From assembly GCA_022605955.1 (NCBI GenBank), contig JAKCOZ010000010.1, forward strand, positions 3,639,001 through 3,703,000: 64,000 nucleotides of DNA. Reading direction: 5' to 3'. The DNA is from Rallus limicola (Eukaryota; Chordata; Aves; Gruiformes; Rallidae). The notes below the pieces were generated by a model, which searched no databases, had not been told where the DNA came from, and saw only the letters and a program-made list of their open reading frames with translations. Of this stretch, positions 25,543 through 37,411 are shown piece after piece (the first letter of the stretch is position 1; the number at the start of each line of letters is the position of its first letter). Both the position numbers and the translations under genes were made by a program.

Positions 25543-27371
25543 TAAAAAGAAAAAAAATACTCACATGTTCACTTACTTACATGCCTGCTTTGCTGAGATC
25601 TCCATTAAAATCATTAAAGTTGGTAAGGTTGTACTGGAGCTCTGAGCAGGCACAGAGAAAGGTAGAGATTAACAGCCTCTTCAGGAAACACTGTTACTGT
25701 GTAGTGGGCAGTTACAGGATTTGTTGGTAATCGTTGCATGTGCAAGTAATGCTCCTTTTCATGGCTGTGGCATTTCATGGTTCCTGTTTGGATTATCTGT
25801 CTGTGTTTTGTCTGTGAAATTGTTGAGGCTAATAAATAAAGAGCACTATTTAAAATTTTTTTTCTTCAGAATCAACATATTGAACTGCTTGTAGATACCT
25901 TCTATGCAGTTATGTATAGAAAGTATTAAGAACTAAGTGCTTACTTCATAGATAAAGTAAGCAGATTCTGTCCACATACTTGCTGTCTGGCAGGTTAGCA
26001 GAATTCTCCCTTTCAACAAATTTGATCAACAAGCTGTAAACAACCCTCAGATAGATTTTGCAGTTCATAAAAAGAAATATATATGTATGGCACTGAGTGA
26101 GATGAAGGTCTTTCTAGTAGCCTACACTGTAGCAAGTCACTGATGTGATGACTTCAGAGAAAGATGCTGGTTTTCTGTTATGTATTTTTTTTCCTCTCTT
26201 CAAAATGCATAAGTAAATAGGAATAGAAGTGAGGAAGTAATCAACAGCATAAGCTAGGATATCTGAACCCCCAAATTCCTGCTCTTGAGGAAGTCTAATT
26301 GTATGTGTTCTTCTCTAGGTAATACAGTCTGGCAGAAGAGAAGAGCTTGGCCCATTCTCAGAGAGTTATAAAACTCATCAAACTCCTTGGATTTTGATTT
26401 TTGTGTCTGAAGACTTCAAGTGAGACTTGGGGCATTGTTCCTGTTGTTTATAATCAATCTGTAAGACCTAACCAGAAATTCATTCAGTCAAGACTTCTGC
26501 CTTAAATAACTACAGCACCTGTTTCATGTGGCCTAAATCCGGTAACTAAAGCACAAACATTTTTAAACAATGGATTTTGCCAAGTTCATTGACTTACACA
26601 TACCACTCCTTCATAACATTTTTTTCACTGAATGGGCAGACTTGTGCCTTATTAGCACAGATTTGATTTTGGGGAACTGCAAGGGAAGTACTAACACAAG
26701 AGTTTGGCTCTGAGCCAACTTGGGGAAGAAGATGAGCCATGGATCCACTGGAAAGGTGAAGAGGACTTTCTGTGGGCTGGTATGCTTTAGAAGGGTTAGC
26801 CAGAAGCCCTAAATAGTGCTGAATGTTTATGACACTGTTGTGTCAACTTTTCATGCTACAAATTAGGCATCTCTTTCTGCTGCTCAGATCTATCTGCAGT
26901 TGAAAGAAGGCCATGGCTGTAAATTAATTTCTACCCTTCCCATCTGGATGATCAGTGAGCTAAGAGTTGAGAACACAAAAGCAAAACTTTGTGATGGAGC
27001 AGCAGACAGACAAAACCTTTTGAAATTCCCATCGTAAGTCTGTGTATATACAGGCACTTTAAAAGAACATTGCATAAAATCTGTAACTTTGGAAACAAAG
27101 GAGATGTAGGTAAAGCTATTATCATTAAAGCACAAATTCTTGCTTTTTTTCAGAAAAAAACATCAAATATGAAAGTAAATTTACATGCGTATTTTGACAC
27201 AAAGCAAGTGCATTCCAAATATTCTTGTTCCAGTCCTATCTCAGCTGAGCTCTGTGGTACATATGGCCCTCCACCAGAACGTCTGACAACCCTGCACAAT
27301 GTTTTATCTTTACAAAGAGATTATATTGTAATCGCAAAATATGCTTATAGACCATCTTGGCAAAACAAACA

Positions 27372-27386
27372 TACCCCCTGGTGGTA
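27372..27386 (-). promoter_or_regulatory. Candidate CTCF site
   Basis: On the minus strand the sequence reads TACCACCAGGGGGTA. It contains CCACCAGGGGG, the core of the CTCF consensus CCASYAGRKGGC, with only the final C replaced by T. The motif would be oriented on the minus strand. The flanks also make it palindromic (TACC...GGTA). Occupancy cannot be judged from sequence. Confidence 0.45.
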
Positions 27387-29566
27387 TGTAACACTGCCCA
27401 GTGTTAGGGGACTGTGATAAAGGAATATATATACTGCATATTTTCTTGCTGACCACATCATAACGTTTACCCAGTACATCTGGCTTCTGTCAAATCTTGG
27501 AAAACAGTGGCCTAGAAGGTTGCCTGTGATTGCAGCAGGGACTACAAAAAACAACTTTGGGGAAAGTGAAGAGAATAACATCAGGTCATTTTCCATGTTT
27601 TCAGCATGAGGCCACTGTCTTGTAATCACCTCTGTGATTCAGTTAGTTTTATTAATGCTTTCAAGAATACAAGGGCAAAACAAGAATTCTCAATGTACTC
27701 AGGCCTGCCACCAGTTGCATGACTTGGGAACCAGTGGCACTTGCCCACCTGCCTACCTTCCCTTCCAGAAGTTCTCTATACCTGAAAGGCTAGCAGAGAA
27801 AAATGGCTGGGATAAATAGAAATTGGCTAGCAACACCTACTATGTCATCAGTCTTGGCAGTTTCTGTTCAAATTGGAAACCAACTGGCTCCTTGTTGGGA
27901 AAGTTTAAAGAAAGCAGGCAAGTAGTTATAAGCTGAAGAGGAAAATCAGTGGGTAATGTTTCAGTGAGCAGCTCTCCGGAGCTCTGCCCTTCACTGACAC
28001 CTATAATTATCAAGGCGTATTTTGCTACTGGAATGTCAGGTGTCATTGGCAGAACCTGAACCTGTGAATAGACTGAAGAGCTCTCCATGCATTTTGATTC
28101 CTTCCACCTGATCTACTCTGCTGTGTTATTATTTCATGGATTCTTTTCTTCTTCAGTACTTAGAAAAACACATGGAGCAAGTTAAACCTTGCGTAGCTCT
28201 ATAAAAGAGTATCATTTAATGCTTGATTTGAAGTGGTATGAGAGGTATTTGAGGAATATTAACATTTTCAGAGAATGCTTGTTTAAATATACCTTTCCTG
28301 GTAAAAACCAAATAAGGGGAGTTTCAACGCACTGAGTGATACAAGGGGAACTTATCTGTTTTCTGATGAGGAGAAATTGCACTGGGCAACAGAGCGGAGC
28401 CTGTGATGACCGAAACTCAAATTGTTGGAGGAAATGATTATAACACAATGTAAATCAAAGTGATTTCTGTTCTCCTTCTAGAGGTCAGTCACCTGAGTTC
28501 ATGATTATCAATTCATAGTCAGCAAGAGGATACTGTTTAGCTGTTCTTTTATTTTCTCTTTTCATTCTGTTGGCCTAGGAGAGGCATGCATGTGGTATTG
28601 TTTGTAGTATTGCTGTTCTACACGCAACAGGCATATCCAGTGAACTAGCCAGAAATGGAAGCATATAGCTGCTCCAGCAGAGTACAGAGTGGGTGGGCCA
28701 ATTAGCCCAAATGTTGTACCCTGCTAAGACATACATCAGCACATGTTTAATGACCTGGCATCTGCAAGAAGCTGTGACAGCATTCTAACCCAAGTAGAAT
28801 TAGTCTGAATACCTTTAATGCGGCAGTGAAAATATTGGTTATGAGGAGCTTACACATCTGTCCAGAAGCAATGGGAAAAAAAAATTATCCAAAACACATA
28901 TAATTGGATGGTCTCAAGCTTTTAAGTGAACCTAAATTTTGACTAAAATTTGTCAAAAAACCAGCAAAGGTCTCAGATTCCTATTCCTCTATCATTCATA
29001 TCCTCCTATCTTGCTCCAGCAAACTTTACTTTTGGTGTCTTCTTAGTGAGGTATATTCTTAGTTGTGGAATACCCAATACATCTTTGTTATCTCACTTTT
29101 ATGCCTCCTGGCACTGTGACACATTGGCCTTCTCTCTGTTAGGTTGTAGTGGAACTTACAACAGGAACATAAACCTCTCTAATCACCTCACACACTCCTC
29201 TGCAAGTCTTCTCTGGTTCTCAAAAAGAGAAGAAATGTAATGGGACACTTTAAAACATTGTAAGAAACCATGCAAAAGAAAGAATTCCAGGCAACTCTGA
29301 GAGCACTTCTTTCACCAGTGAACTAGGTCGTTCCAAATCCCTTTGCATAATCCAGGAGAAAGCCTGAAACCCAGAGCCAGCTGGCACATTCTGCTTGCCC
29401 TTTAAACAATCCGTGCGCAGATCTATTGAAGCTGGTAGATCAGACTGACAAATGACAAAACTAGATAACAATACCAAGAAAAAGAAAACATCCCACTGTG
29501 ATGCTGGAACATTTCAGAGTCCTTTGAGATCAAACACTTAAACCTCATTTTCTTTTCCCTCCCCCA

Positions 29567-30190
29567 GGTCTGTCTGATGCAGGCAGTCCTCTTCTACCTG
29601 GCATCTCCCTGCCTGAGCAAAAAGCAGTTTGCAGGAGCTGGTGACCACTATTTTGGACTGCAAGGTTGTCTCTAGGTCCATTCCATTTGTGTTCTTACCT
29701 TCATTCCTTGGACTGAAGACACGGGTGACAATTCATACCGCATTTAAACCAGGTCCTCAGCAAGCCACGGTGAAGCAATATTAGACCAGCTACTTCTCAG
29801 TGAGTTTCCAGCCCACAGCTGCTGTCAGTGTCCATGTAAAAGGCTCCAGTTGTCCAAGTCTCCACCCTCTTCTACTTCACCTATTTTCAGCTCTGGATCA
29901 AGACATATCCAACTACACACCATCATTTCATGTTTTTCAAGGCATTAATGGGGAAGACCAATGAAATAATTAATTTGTATAATAAATGTAACACTTTTCA
30001 ATGAAAAACTTGTACGGCACACACAATAACTTCTTTCTAAAATGAAATAACTGTTCTTTTAAATTCTCTTTCCTAGCCAAGGCATAACAGGGGTTAGTGC
30101 ACAGTATAGACTAATTGCCTACATAATTTCATTTTATGAAACAAAGCGCTTTAAAAAAATTATAGGGTTATATAAAAGCATGTGAAACCA
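29567..30190. other. Non-coding; possible terminal exon
   Basis: A polypyrimidine tract with CCCCCAG (ending 29567) precedes about 410 bases with little low complexity, then AATAAA at 29981-29986. This order matches a splice acceptor followed by a poly-A signal, as in a 3' terminal exon of a non-coding RNA. Both signals are common by chance and no long frame runs between them. It may simply be intergenic sequence. Confidence 0.2.
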
Positions 30191-31739
30191 CTAAGTCAGC
30201 TTTGTTTTCCAGCCTCATGCAATAGTGGCAGTGTTTTAGACGTGGTGTGAACTGTAACCATTTCCTTGGGGGAAAAATTTGTCAGAACTTTCTGTTTGCA
30301 TGCCTGTCTGCATGCTGATGATATATTCTCTTGTTCTATTATAATATTTTCTTTCAATTTTTTTTTGCCCCTCTTTCTCTGCAAGAGAAATTGTTTTGTC
30401 CTCCTAGCCCCGCTCAGCAAGTGAAGTCCCTCCCCTTCTCTGGCTTGGTGTCTCTCATCCTTGAACCTGTGTTGAGCCAATCATTTTTCTGGCAGCAAAG
30501 AGATGAAGAGAGCTCCTTCAGTGCTTCTCTCAGGTCACGAGCCAGAACAGCTGAGGGAGCACTGTGTGTATTGTTTCACCAGGTTTCTCTCTCAAATCCT
30601 TGGTGTCAGTAGCATTAGGCTACAAGGCCAGCCCATAAAAGAAGTTTTACTACTGGCTGAGCAGTAATGTCTTTTTTTTTTTCCCCCTCTCCCTTCCTGT
30701 TTTGCTGTCCCTCAAAATAAACAACGGGAGGAGAAAAAGTAGACAGCAGGAGGCAAAAATACAACGAGAGCTGCTGTTGCTGTGCTTTAACCCTACTCTG
30801 CGTCAAAAATATGTATCAGCCACTAAGGTTGAGTGGTGGCAGGTTTAATGTGATGAGACCGTCGTGACTTCGGATACCCTATAAAATGCACAAACCAGAA
30901 GTCATGGTGGATATATAACCTTTTCATTGTTAAAAGAGAGCATTTCCTCAGCAGGCGAGACACCTGGGTACAAAACAGATCACAAAGGCCTAGATTTAGC
31001 TTCGAGATCTGAGCTCTTACAATACTCCTCTCCAGATAGTATAGAAATAGATTTATTACATATATTTGCCCAACATGTTAGGGTGCTCTCCCTTAATTAA
31101 AAGCACAGCCAACCCCTGATAGCATCATATTGCTGGGACAACACAAAATTATATTATCCACTCTGGCTCTTATCCTGGCTCCCTGGTACATAAGGTGGAT
31201 TAAGAGGGGGAAGGGCAATTTTGAAAAATTGTGGTACAATAGCAAGCCTGTGATCTCACCTGATTGAATCTTATCAGCTCTTAACATCACTGGTGCTCTT
31301 TCTTTTTTTTTTTTTTTGTCTTGCTTCTTATCTCTCTCTTTTTTTTTTTGAAAACATATACTAAACTGACAAGAAAAAAATCTTGCCACAGCACTTATTG
31401 TAATTTTTTTACCCATTACAATGTGCAGATTGAAAAGTTGTGACCTCAGCGGTAGCTGACACTGGAATCTAGAAGTTGCTCAGAGTTATGCTTGGCATAA
31501 GATCAAAGGAAAAATCCCCCAAAACACAGAAAATCTGATTATTGTAACACGTTGCCCAGTGAGAGGCAGATCTCATGTAATATAAAATCAATCCACCTAA
31601 ATCTCTTTGTAGCGTGAGCTATTTCTGAGATAGGCAGCAAAGCTTTAGTGTGAGATACGCTGAACTCCTCTCGCTCCGTATATTCGTATGCGATGAATAA
31701 CCTGCCTGACTCGGGTGCCATGCACAGAATGGCTAATTC
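30191..31739. other. Non-coding tract with T-rich runs
   Basis: No gene or mobile element is recognised. Pyrimidine-rich low-complexity runs lie at 30358-30366, 30669-30682 and 31298-31350. The Lys-rich minus frame across the last (31093-31416) is a product of that composition. Confidence 0.55.
31298..31350. repeat. Pyrimidine low-complexity run
   Basis: Two long T runs joined by TC-rich sequence (GTCTTGCTTC, TCTCTCTC). Confidence 0.85.
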
Positions 31740-32700
31740 TCTAATGTGCGTATATTTTACCTAAACCCCTTTTGTAAAAAGTTTTTTGTTTCCGTGTCTA
31801 TTATTAAAAATTGTGGTTTGTAATGCCAGGGCCAATTTCTTGTTCTGGTGGTGAGGCTGCAGCTTGCTGTGCTGCAAATGTCACCAGCGAGCCGTTTGTT
31901 AGGGCTGCACTGCATGCCGGTTAATCTGTTTACTTATGCAATGGTGGAAATGTGACCTGGCTATTGTGGTGATTAACAGAGTCAAATATCCTCACATTAA
32001 CTAGTGAGCTGGGCAATCAGGCTGGATTATTGTTACATTCAATTTAAATTACAGTGGCATGACAGGTCCTGAGGTATTTAGTAACGGATTTCACAGCACA
32101 GATATGCTTCATGTGTAATGAATAAACTCTGGAGAGCAACAAAAGGAAAAAAATAAAATAAAAAGGTATTTTATGATCATTGTGAAAAATTTATGGAGTG
32201 TAGCTGGCATGAAATTCTATAAAATGAACTGGCTCCAACCAGTCCAACAACAAAGCACACACTTTTCTTCCTGCTGCTTATGAATTATTATTACCGAGTC
32301 CTCCTATGTTTACTCATTAGCATTGAACCCTTTGCAAAACTGTGATTCAAAATTGAATTCTTCTTAATTGAAAATACCCCCAGTATGCTGGGAGAAAAAA
32401 TGAAGGGGGAAAATGGCAGCAGCACCGCAATAGGCCAGTTAGCTCTGTGATAGTCAGAGGGGGTGGCTGCTCTGAACTCGAATGTTATTCAGAATTCACA
32501 GCCGGACTATACGAAGGAAAAAGCAGGTTTCTTTCAAGTTGTTCCGCACACTGACATACATATAATTTAAATATTTAGCCACCGGTGTGCTGCTGCAGTG
32601 CGTTAGCCCACTAGCACCATAGTGCATTAATCCTGTTCTCTGTACGACTTGCTGACTTTGACCTGTTTTATGCTCTGTGACTGAATAACACATAGCACTT
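31740..32700. promoter_or_regulatory. Candidate conserved enhancer-like stretch
   Basis: The sequence has the texture typical of vertebrate conserved non-coding elements: mixed composition, no repeat and many overlapping transcription-factor half-sites. Seen directly: TGTTTAC forkhead motif (31927-31933) abutting TTATGCAAT, a C/EBP-like site (31934-31942), then GTGATTAACAG, a second TGTTTAC near 32307 followed by TCATTAGCA, and AATTTAAATT and GTGCATTAATCC segments. No coding frame of interest crosses it. Regulatory function is inferred; only cross-species alignment or chromatin data could confirm it. Confidence 0.35.
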
Positions 32701-33949
32701 TGCTTGGGGAAAAAAAAAAAACCCTAAACAAAACACACTATGATCTCAACACACATTGGTTTCAATTAACTTTTAACCATTTGATTGCACTAATTCTAGG
32801 CTGTTAGTTAGTTATTGGAGAGCTGGCTGTATTTATTTTGAACAGAATAAGCTGAAGCACAAAACAAAACAGGTGAAGACTGAATTTTCACAAAATAGTC
32901 TCCCTTTCTATCTGTTTTGTTCCCTACTTGTGAATCTTTTTGCAGATGTTGTTTCGATACTTATTTTTTTATAACCAAAAAGTTCTGACAATTTCAAGCA
33001 ATAATAAACATTAGAATTTAACTCAGTATGATTTAGCATTTATTGAAGCTTAATAGATAGATACTATGGCACAGAAGTATTGAAAAATGGCTTACATTAA
33101 AAGGTACAGGAAACTGCAAATAACAAGCGTTAATGCTGAGAAGATTCTGCTTGGTGAGGTGTTCATGCGCTGCTTGGTGGACCCCAACCAGGGAAGAACT
33201 AATAGGCCCTCCCATGGGAACCTTGTTTTTGTGATCTTGCATGTACCAATCATTTAAAATGTTATATAGGAGCACTTAGAGTACAGTAAGTCTTCATTTA
33301 ATGGCAATCTGAATGTTAAAGCCTTTAAAATCATGGACCATACTGTAAAAGAGAAGAGAGTGACATCTGTGCTTTGTCTTTGAAAGGAAGTTCTCCCCGG
33401 TACAAGCATGCACTGGTTAAAGAAAAATAGCAGGGTTTATGCTCCAACCTTTAACCTCAAGATGCAGAGTCCAGTTCCAACCTGGTCAGGTTCATTAGCA
33501 GTCTATCAAATCCAGTTCTCTTTGAGCATCACTGAGAGCTCCCTTTTGCACTTCCTAGGTTCCTCTCCATTGCAGGGAGCCACTGTTGAAGGCTTGCCCA
33601 GGTATGAGATTTTAAAAAATAGAACAGATGTGCGCTCAAGCTGGTCTATGCTGATGATTAAGAAAAAGTTATTCCTTTCGGTAAACTCACAACAACTGGT
33701 ACATTCAGTATGCAATAATGTAATTCCTTATTCTGCCGTGCATTTGTGAAGTATTTCTCATAGAAGTTCTGAAGAATACCCTGAACTCTGAAATGCGTAA
33801 TTACTGGCCACATGTTGCAGTGGTTCCTGCAGTGCTCTGACCTCCTGCTAAACCGCAGAGGAACGGCAAGTGCTGCAGATATCTCTTGTGCTGCAATCTG
33901 CTTTGTACTTTCCTTTTGAAAACACACAGCTTTCTCCACTGTCAGTGGA
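32701..33949. other. Non-coding tract
   Basis: No gene or mobile element is recognised. The 113-codon frame at 33408-33749 overlaps minus-strand frames of similar length and resembles no protein I know, so I treat it as chance. Confidence 0.5.
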
Positions 33950-34340
33950 ATATCAATGTCTGAATCGGGAGGAGCTTGATTTTTAGAGCTGTGGCTCTAA
34001 AACCCTCAGTCCTGCCAGACGTGCTCTTTTGCTCCAGTCGTGCGCAGCTCCCCATCTGGTAAGGTGCAGCTGCCGAGTTTTCCGCTACTGGGTCCGGTAT
34101 AAAACTCAACACCTGTTAAAGGATTTTCATATGGAGAAGCAAAGTATTTTAAAAACATTTATTCAGAAAAGGTCAGCACCCTGTGGACCACCGAAATTTT
34201 ACACTTCATCAGCCTTCGTGTTGTAGTTACTGCTGTAAAGCATTCGCCTCCCATTGGAATTTCCCAGGCGATGGCGTTTTGCTAAGACGGTCGCATGCTG
34301 CCCACTCCTCTTGAACCCTTTTGTCGCAGCACACTGACTA
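33950..34340. promoter_or_regulatory. CpG-bearing block with TATA and CCAAT motifs
   Basis: A local rise in CpG (for example around 34018-34050, 34070-34100 and 34260-34330) against an otherwise CpG-poor background. A TATAAAA motif sits at 34098-34104 and an inverted CCAAT motif (CCATTGGAA) near 34252. A perfect hairpin lies at the left edge (33981-34002). These could mark a small promoter or enhancer. No gene starts nearby, so the assignment is weak. Confidence 0.25.
33981..34002. repeat. 9-bp perfect hairpin, 4-base loop
   Basis: TTTTAGAGC (33981-33989) and GCTCTAAAA (33994-34002) are exact reverse complements around a TGTG loop. It is not followed by a T run, so it does not resemble a Pol III or intrinsic terminator. 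Confidence 0.8.
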
Positions 34341-37300
34341 GTTTGAGGAGAGGGCAGGGTGATTCTGTGCCACACAAAGTGAAGCCCAGTGTTCAGCCCA
34401 GCTTGTTTGTTTAGACAGTGATAAGAGCGGGTCATTTTGCCATTTCACCCTTAGGCAGTTACCATTGCTGGAGACTTTTAACATCTTCCCCCCCTATAAC
34501 TGTCACATGAGATGAAGTGGCATGATACAGGACAATATGGCTTGATGTTCTCCTACCAATCAATACCCTCCAAAGTATGTGCAAAAGTCATCTGACCAGA
34601 GAGTCACTGCTGTGTAGGAGGCGCAGATAGAGTGCCAAATAGCAGATGCTTATTGAAGATTCTAATGATTTTAGCTGGAGAATGGATCCCCAGGTCCCTT
34701 AATTCTGCAGACTCTTCTTTTAGAAAATAGCAATAAATAAATCTTATGCTTTCCCTCTGTTCAAACTTATCTTTAGGGCTTTTCTGCCTCCCCGTGACAC
34801 AAAATGATATGGTTCCTCTATGCAAAACAAGAACATTATGCATTATCTGCCCTCCTGTGTCCAGGACACACTCGCTCAACCCAGAACTATCCTGTCACAT
34901 CAGTAAAGTTAGTAACCTCAGGTGACCAAAGAATGAATACTTTATCCGTGTGAGTCAGCTGTCTATCACATCTACTGCCTATAGAAGACTATATATGAAA
35001 AGGCCCGTGTAAGAGACAGGAAACCTGCAAGCATGATGTATTAATACCAGAATCTAAGTTATGCACCAAATGTGTGATGCAGAAATATATTTGTGCCCCC
35101 TATTTTAAATGACTTCCCTGCAGTAAATGGCAACAAACCTCCAAAAGGGTGATACACAGTCTACAGCAGTCCCCTCATTCAGAGCCCAGTGACTCACTTG
35201 GTTGACTGAAATAGTTGCTGAGATTGCATAAAGATAGACAGTTAAAGAAAATGATGGAAGTAAATTTTCAATGAAAACATAACCTTTTCCATCTTGCTAT
35301 AAATTCTGTCCAGAGCATAAATCAGTATCAGTTACATGCATTAAAACACCAGCTTCTCAATTGGGAACACAATGCCCTCCCCCTCACACATTTTAAAGGA
35401 CATGGCACTATTGTAGAGAGAGCAATAATTTCCTGAAGATTCATGAGCAAGGTAATTTGACATACCTGGTGCTGTCCAAGCTTAAGTTACTATAAATAAA
35501 ATGGAAAGAGTTTGTCTATGCTGCTGTGTGTGTGGTGCCAAGGCGTTCGGAAGACTCAGATGCTGTGGGCATCTAGTTCATATGCTCTGAAGCATCACAT
35601 TTCACTGGGATGCTTGGCAACAGAAAAGTTTGCAAATGTTGTACAGTATTTGGAAAGAGTCTGGAGTCACTGCAAACATTTGAGAAGGTGACAGTAATGT
35701 CTTTAAAGGGCTTCTTGTCTTAGCAAGGGTATTTCTTATCATTTATATAGTAAAACCATTCGTTAGATGTCAGCAGAATGGTCTGACTGTTGGCTGAAGA
35801 CTGACTTTGAGGACTGCTTTGGTTTGGATTAGATCCAATCTAGTCCATGAGAGGAGGAGTGAGGGTGGGGGAGGGGGCATTGCACCAGGTTGCTTAATTA
35901 ATCCGGATGCTTTGCTCATTATACCTTGAACTTCCTCAGAGGACAGGAACAAACTAGCTTGCTCAGAGTAAAATGAGTATAACATCAACAAAAAGCAAAA
36001 GGGGGGTAGGGAGTGGAATTATTTAGAGTAGTGAGCCTGTATCTGAACAAACAAAAATGTAAGGCAAAATCTTCTTAGGAGTATGTGAACAGTGAAAAGT
36101 AGCCACACAAGCATGTGCAATCACCTGCATGTGTATGCATGTAAAGATAAACATTACAATCCTGCCTAAATGGAGAGAAGGATGAAGCACAACCTTTTAC
36201 TGTCCCTTTTTGCCTGTCAGATGAGGAAATCCTCAGCGTGTTTCAATGGTACAGGCTCTGCACCTGCATCCCAAGTAGCTATGTAAATTCTCCTACTAAA
36301 AAAGAATGAAGCTGCCAGACAGCCAAAGTTATCCTTTTCTCTACTTAACTGAGAGGGAAAGTCTCCTGTGGAAAGTGTGCTTTGAGCCACCCAAAGATGG
36401 TGCAGAATCTAGGAATTAGCTGACACAAAATCTCTAAGATCAGCAAAGATTTAGGTGATCTTCTATTCAGACCTGAAAGCTTTGTTTGGGGATGAAAAGT
36501 GATTTTCTCTTGAAAAAAGCAGGAGAGAGGACATATAGCTGCAAAAAGCAGATTCCTGGAATTCACACTCAACTCTACCAGCTATTCCCATGTATTAAAT
36601 CATCTGGGCATGGACAAGCAAAGCCTCTGACTTACCATGTTAGTGAAAGGATCATTGTGCTCTAGAAAGCCAACATCAGTCTAGCTATAATTGCCCTTTT
36701 CCAGGGCAAAGTGTCACAGATAACTGGGGGATACTGGTGCCCATAGTGCCAAGAAGCAAACATCCCCATGGTTTCTAAAATCAGCTGATTAAGCCAGCAC
36801 TGCACTGAGAGATTCTGCTGTGAGTAATCATATCCACTTTACAAAAGTTGCTGCTGTAACGTGGTGCTCCCAAAACCAAAAGGACAGGGAAAGAACAAGC
36901 ACATGTTTCTCTTAACCTAAAAACAGGCATTCTAGATTAGGTTTGAAGTAGATTATGAAGTACCATGCCCCTCCTGTGGCATTGGTCTCCCAATCTAGAC
37001 AGGCAGTGGCAAGAGATAGCAACTCAGCATGAATAACCTGGGGATGGGGTGGGAGCAAAGCTACCACTCTAGTGCTTATATCTAATCTCAAATTTAAGAG
37101 AGAAAGTTTTTTTCAAAGTACAAGTATTAGTCTGTCACCTCACTTTGCACTCTCATACTGAAAATGCATACCTAGAGGTCTAATCAAAGCCATACAGCCT
37201 CAGACTACACAGATCCTGTTGTGGCAGTTGACAATGAGAAGCTGTGGATATCCTTACAGCAGCTATAAAATGTGTGCTTCTATACAGGATCAAAAATATC

Positions 37301-37411
37301 AGCGGATTTTGGAGGATATGAAATCTCTTAGTTCCCATCATTCTTCTCCACATGTTTCTGTTGAAGATGTAATGAGTATGAGAGGGAAATACAGTATAGC
37401 ATACAATGGCA
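34341..37411. other. Repeat-poor non-coding tract
   Basis: No gene, CR1 or LTR is recognised. A G-rich run near 35856-35879 has only three clear G-blocks, short of a canonical four-block quadruplex. Parts such as 35000-35110 again have an enhancer-like texture but no distinctive motif cluster. Confidence 0.5.

Larger units (their letters stand above)
22804..29566. other. Repeat-poor non-coding tract
   Basis: No CR1, LTR or gene is recognised. Features found are an 11-base tandem (25521-25542), a CTCF-like motif (27372-27386) and a perfect CArG box, CCAAATAAGG (28308-28317). Several CArG matches are expected by chance in 64 kb of this composition. The 115-codon frame at 27070-27417 and the other frames match nothing I know. 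Confidence 0.55.

Noticed and set aside
27070..27417. 115-codon plus frame overlapping a minus frame
   Set aside because: No recognisable protein features; the CTCF-like motif lies inside it, and neither frame shows coding character.
28308..28317. Perfect CArG (SRF) box
   Set aside because: Several matches are expected by chance in 64 kb of this composition, and no promoter or cluster is present.
35856..35879. G-rich run as a possible quadruplex
   Set aside because: Only three separable G-runs of three or more are present, below the four needed.
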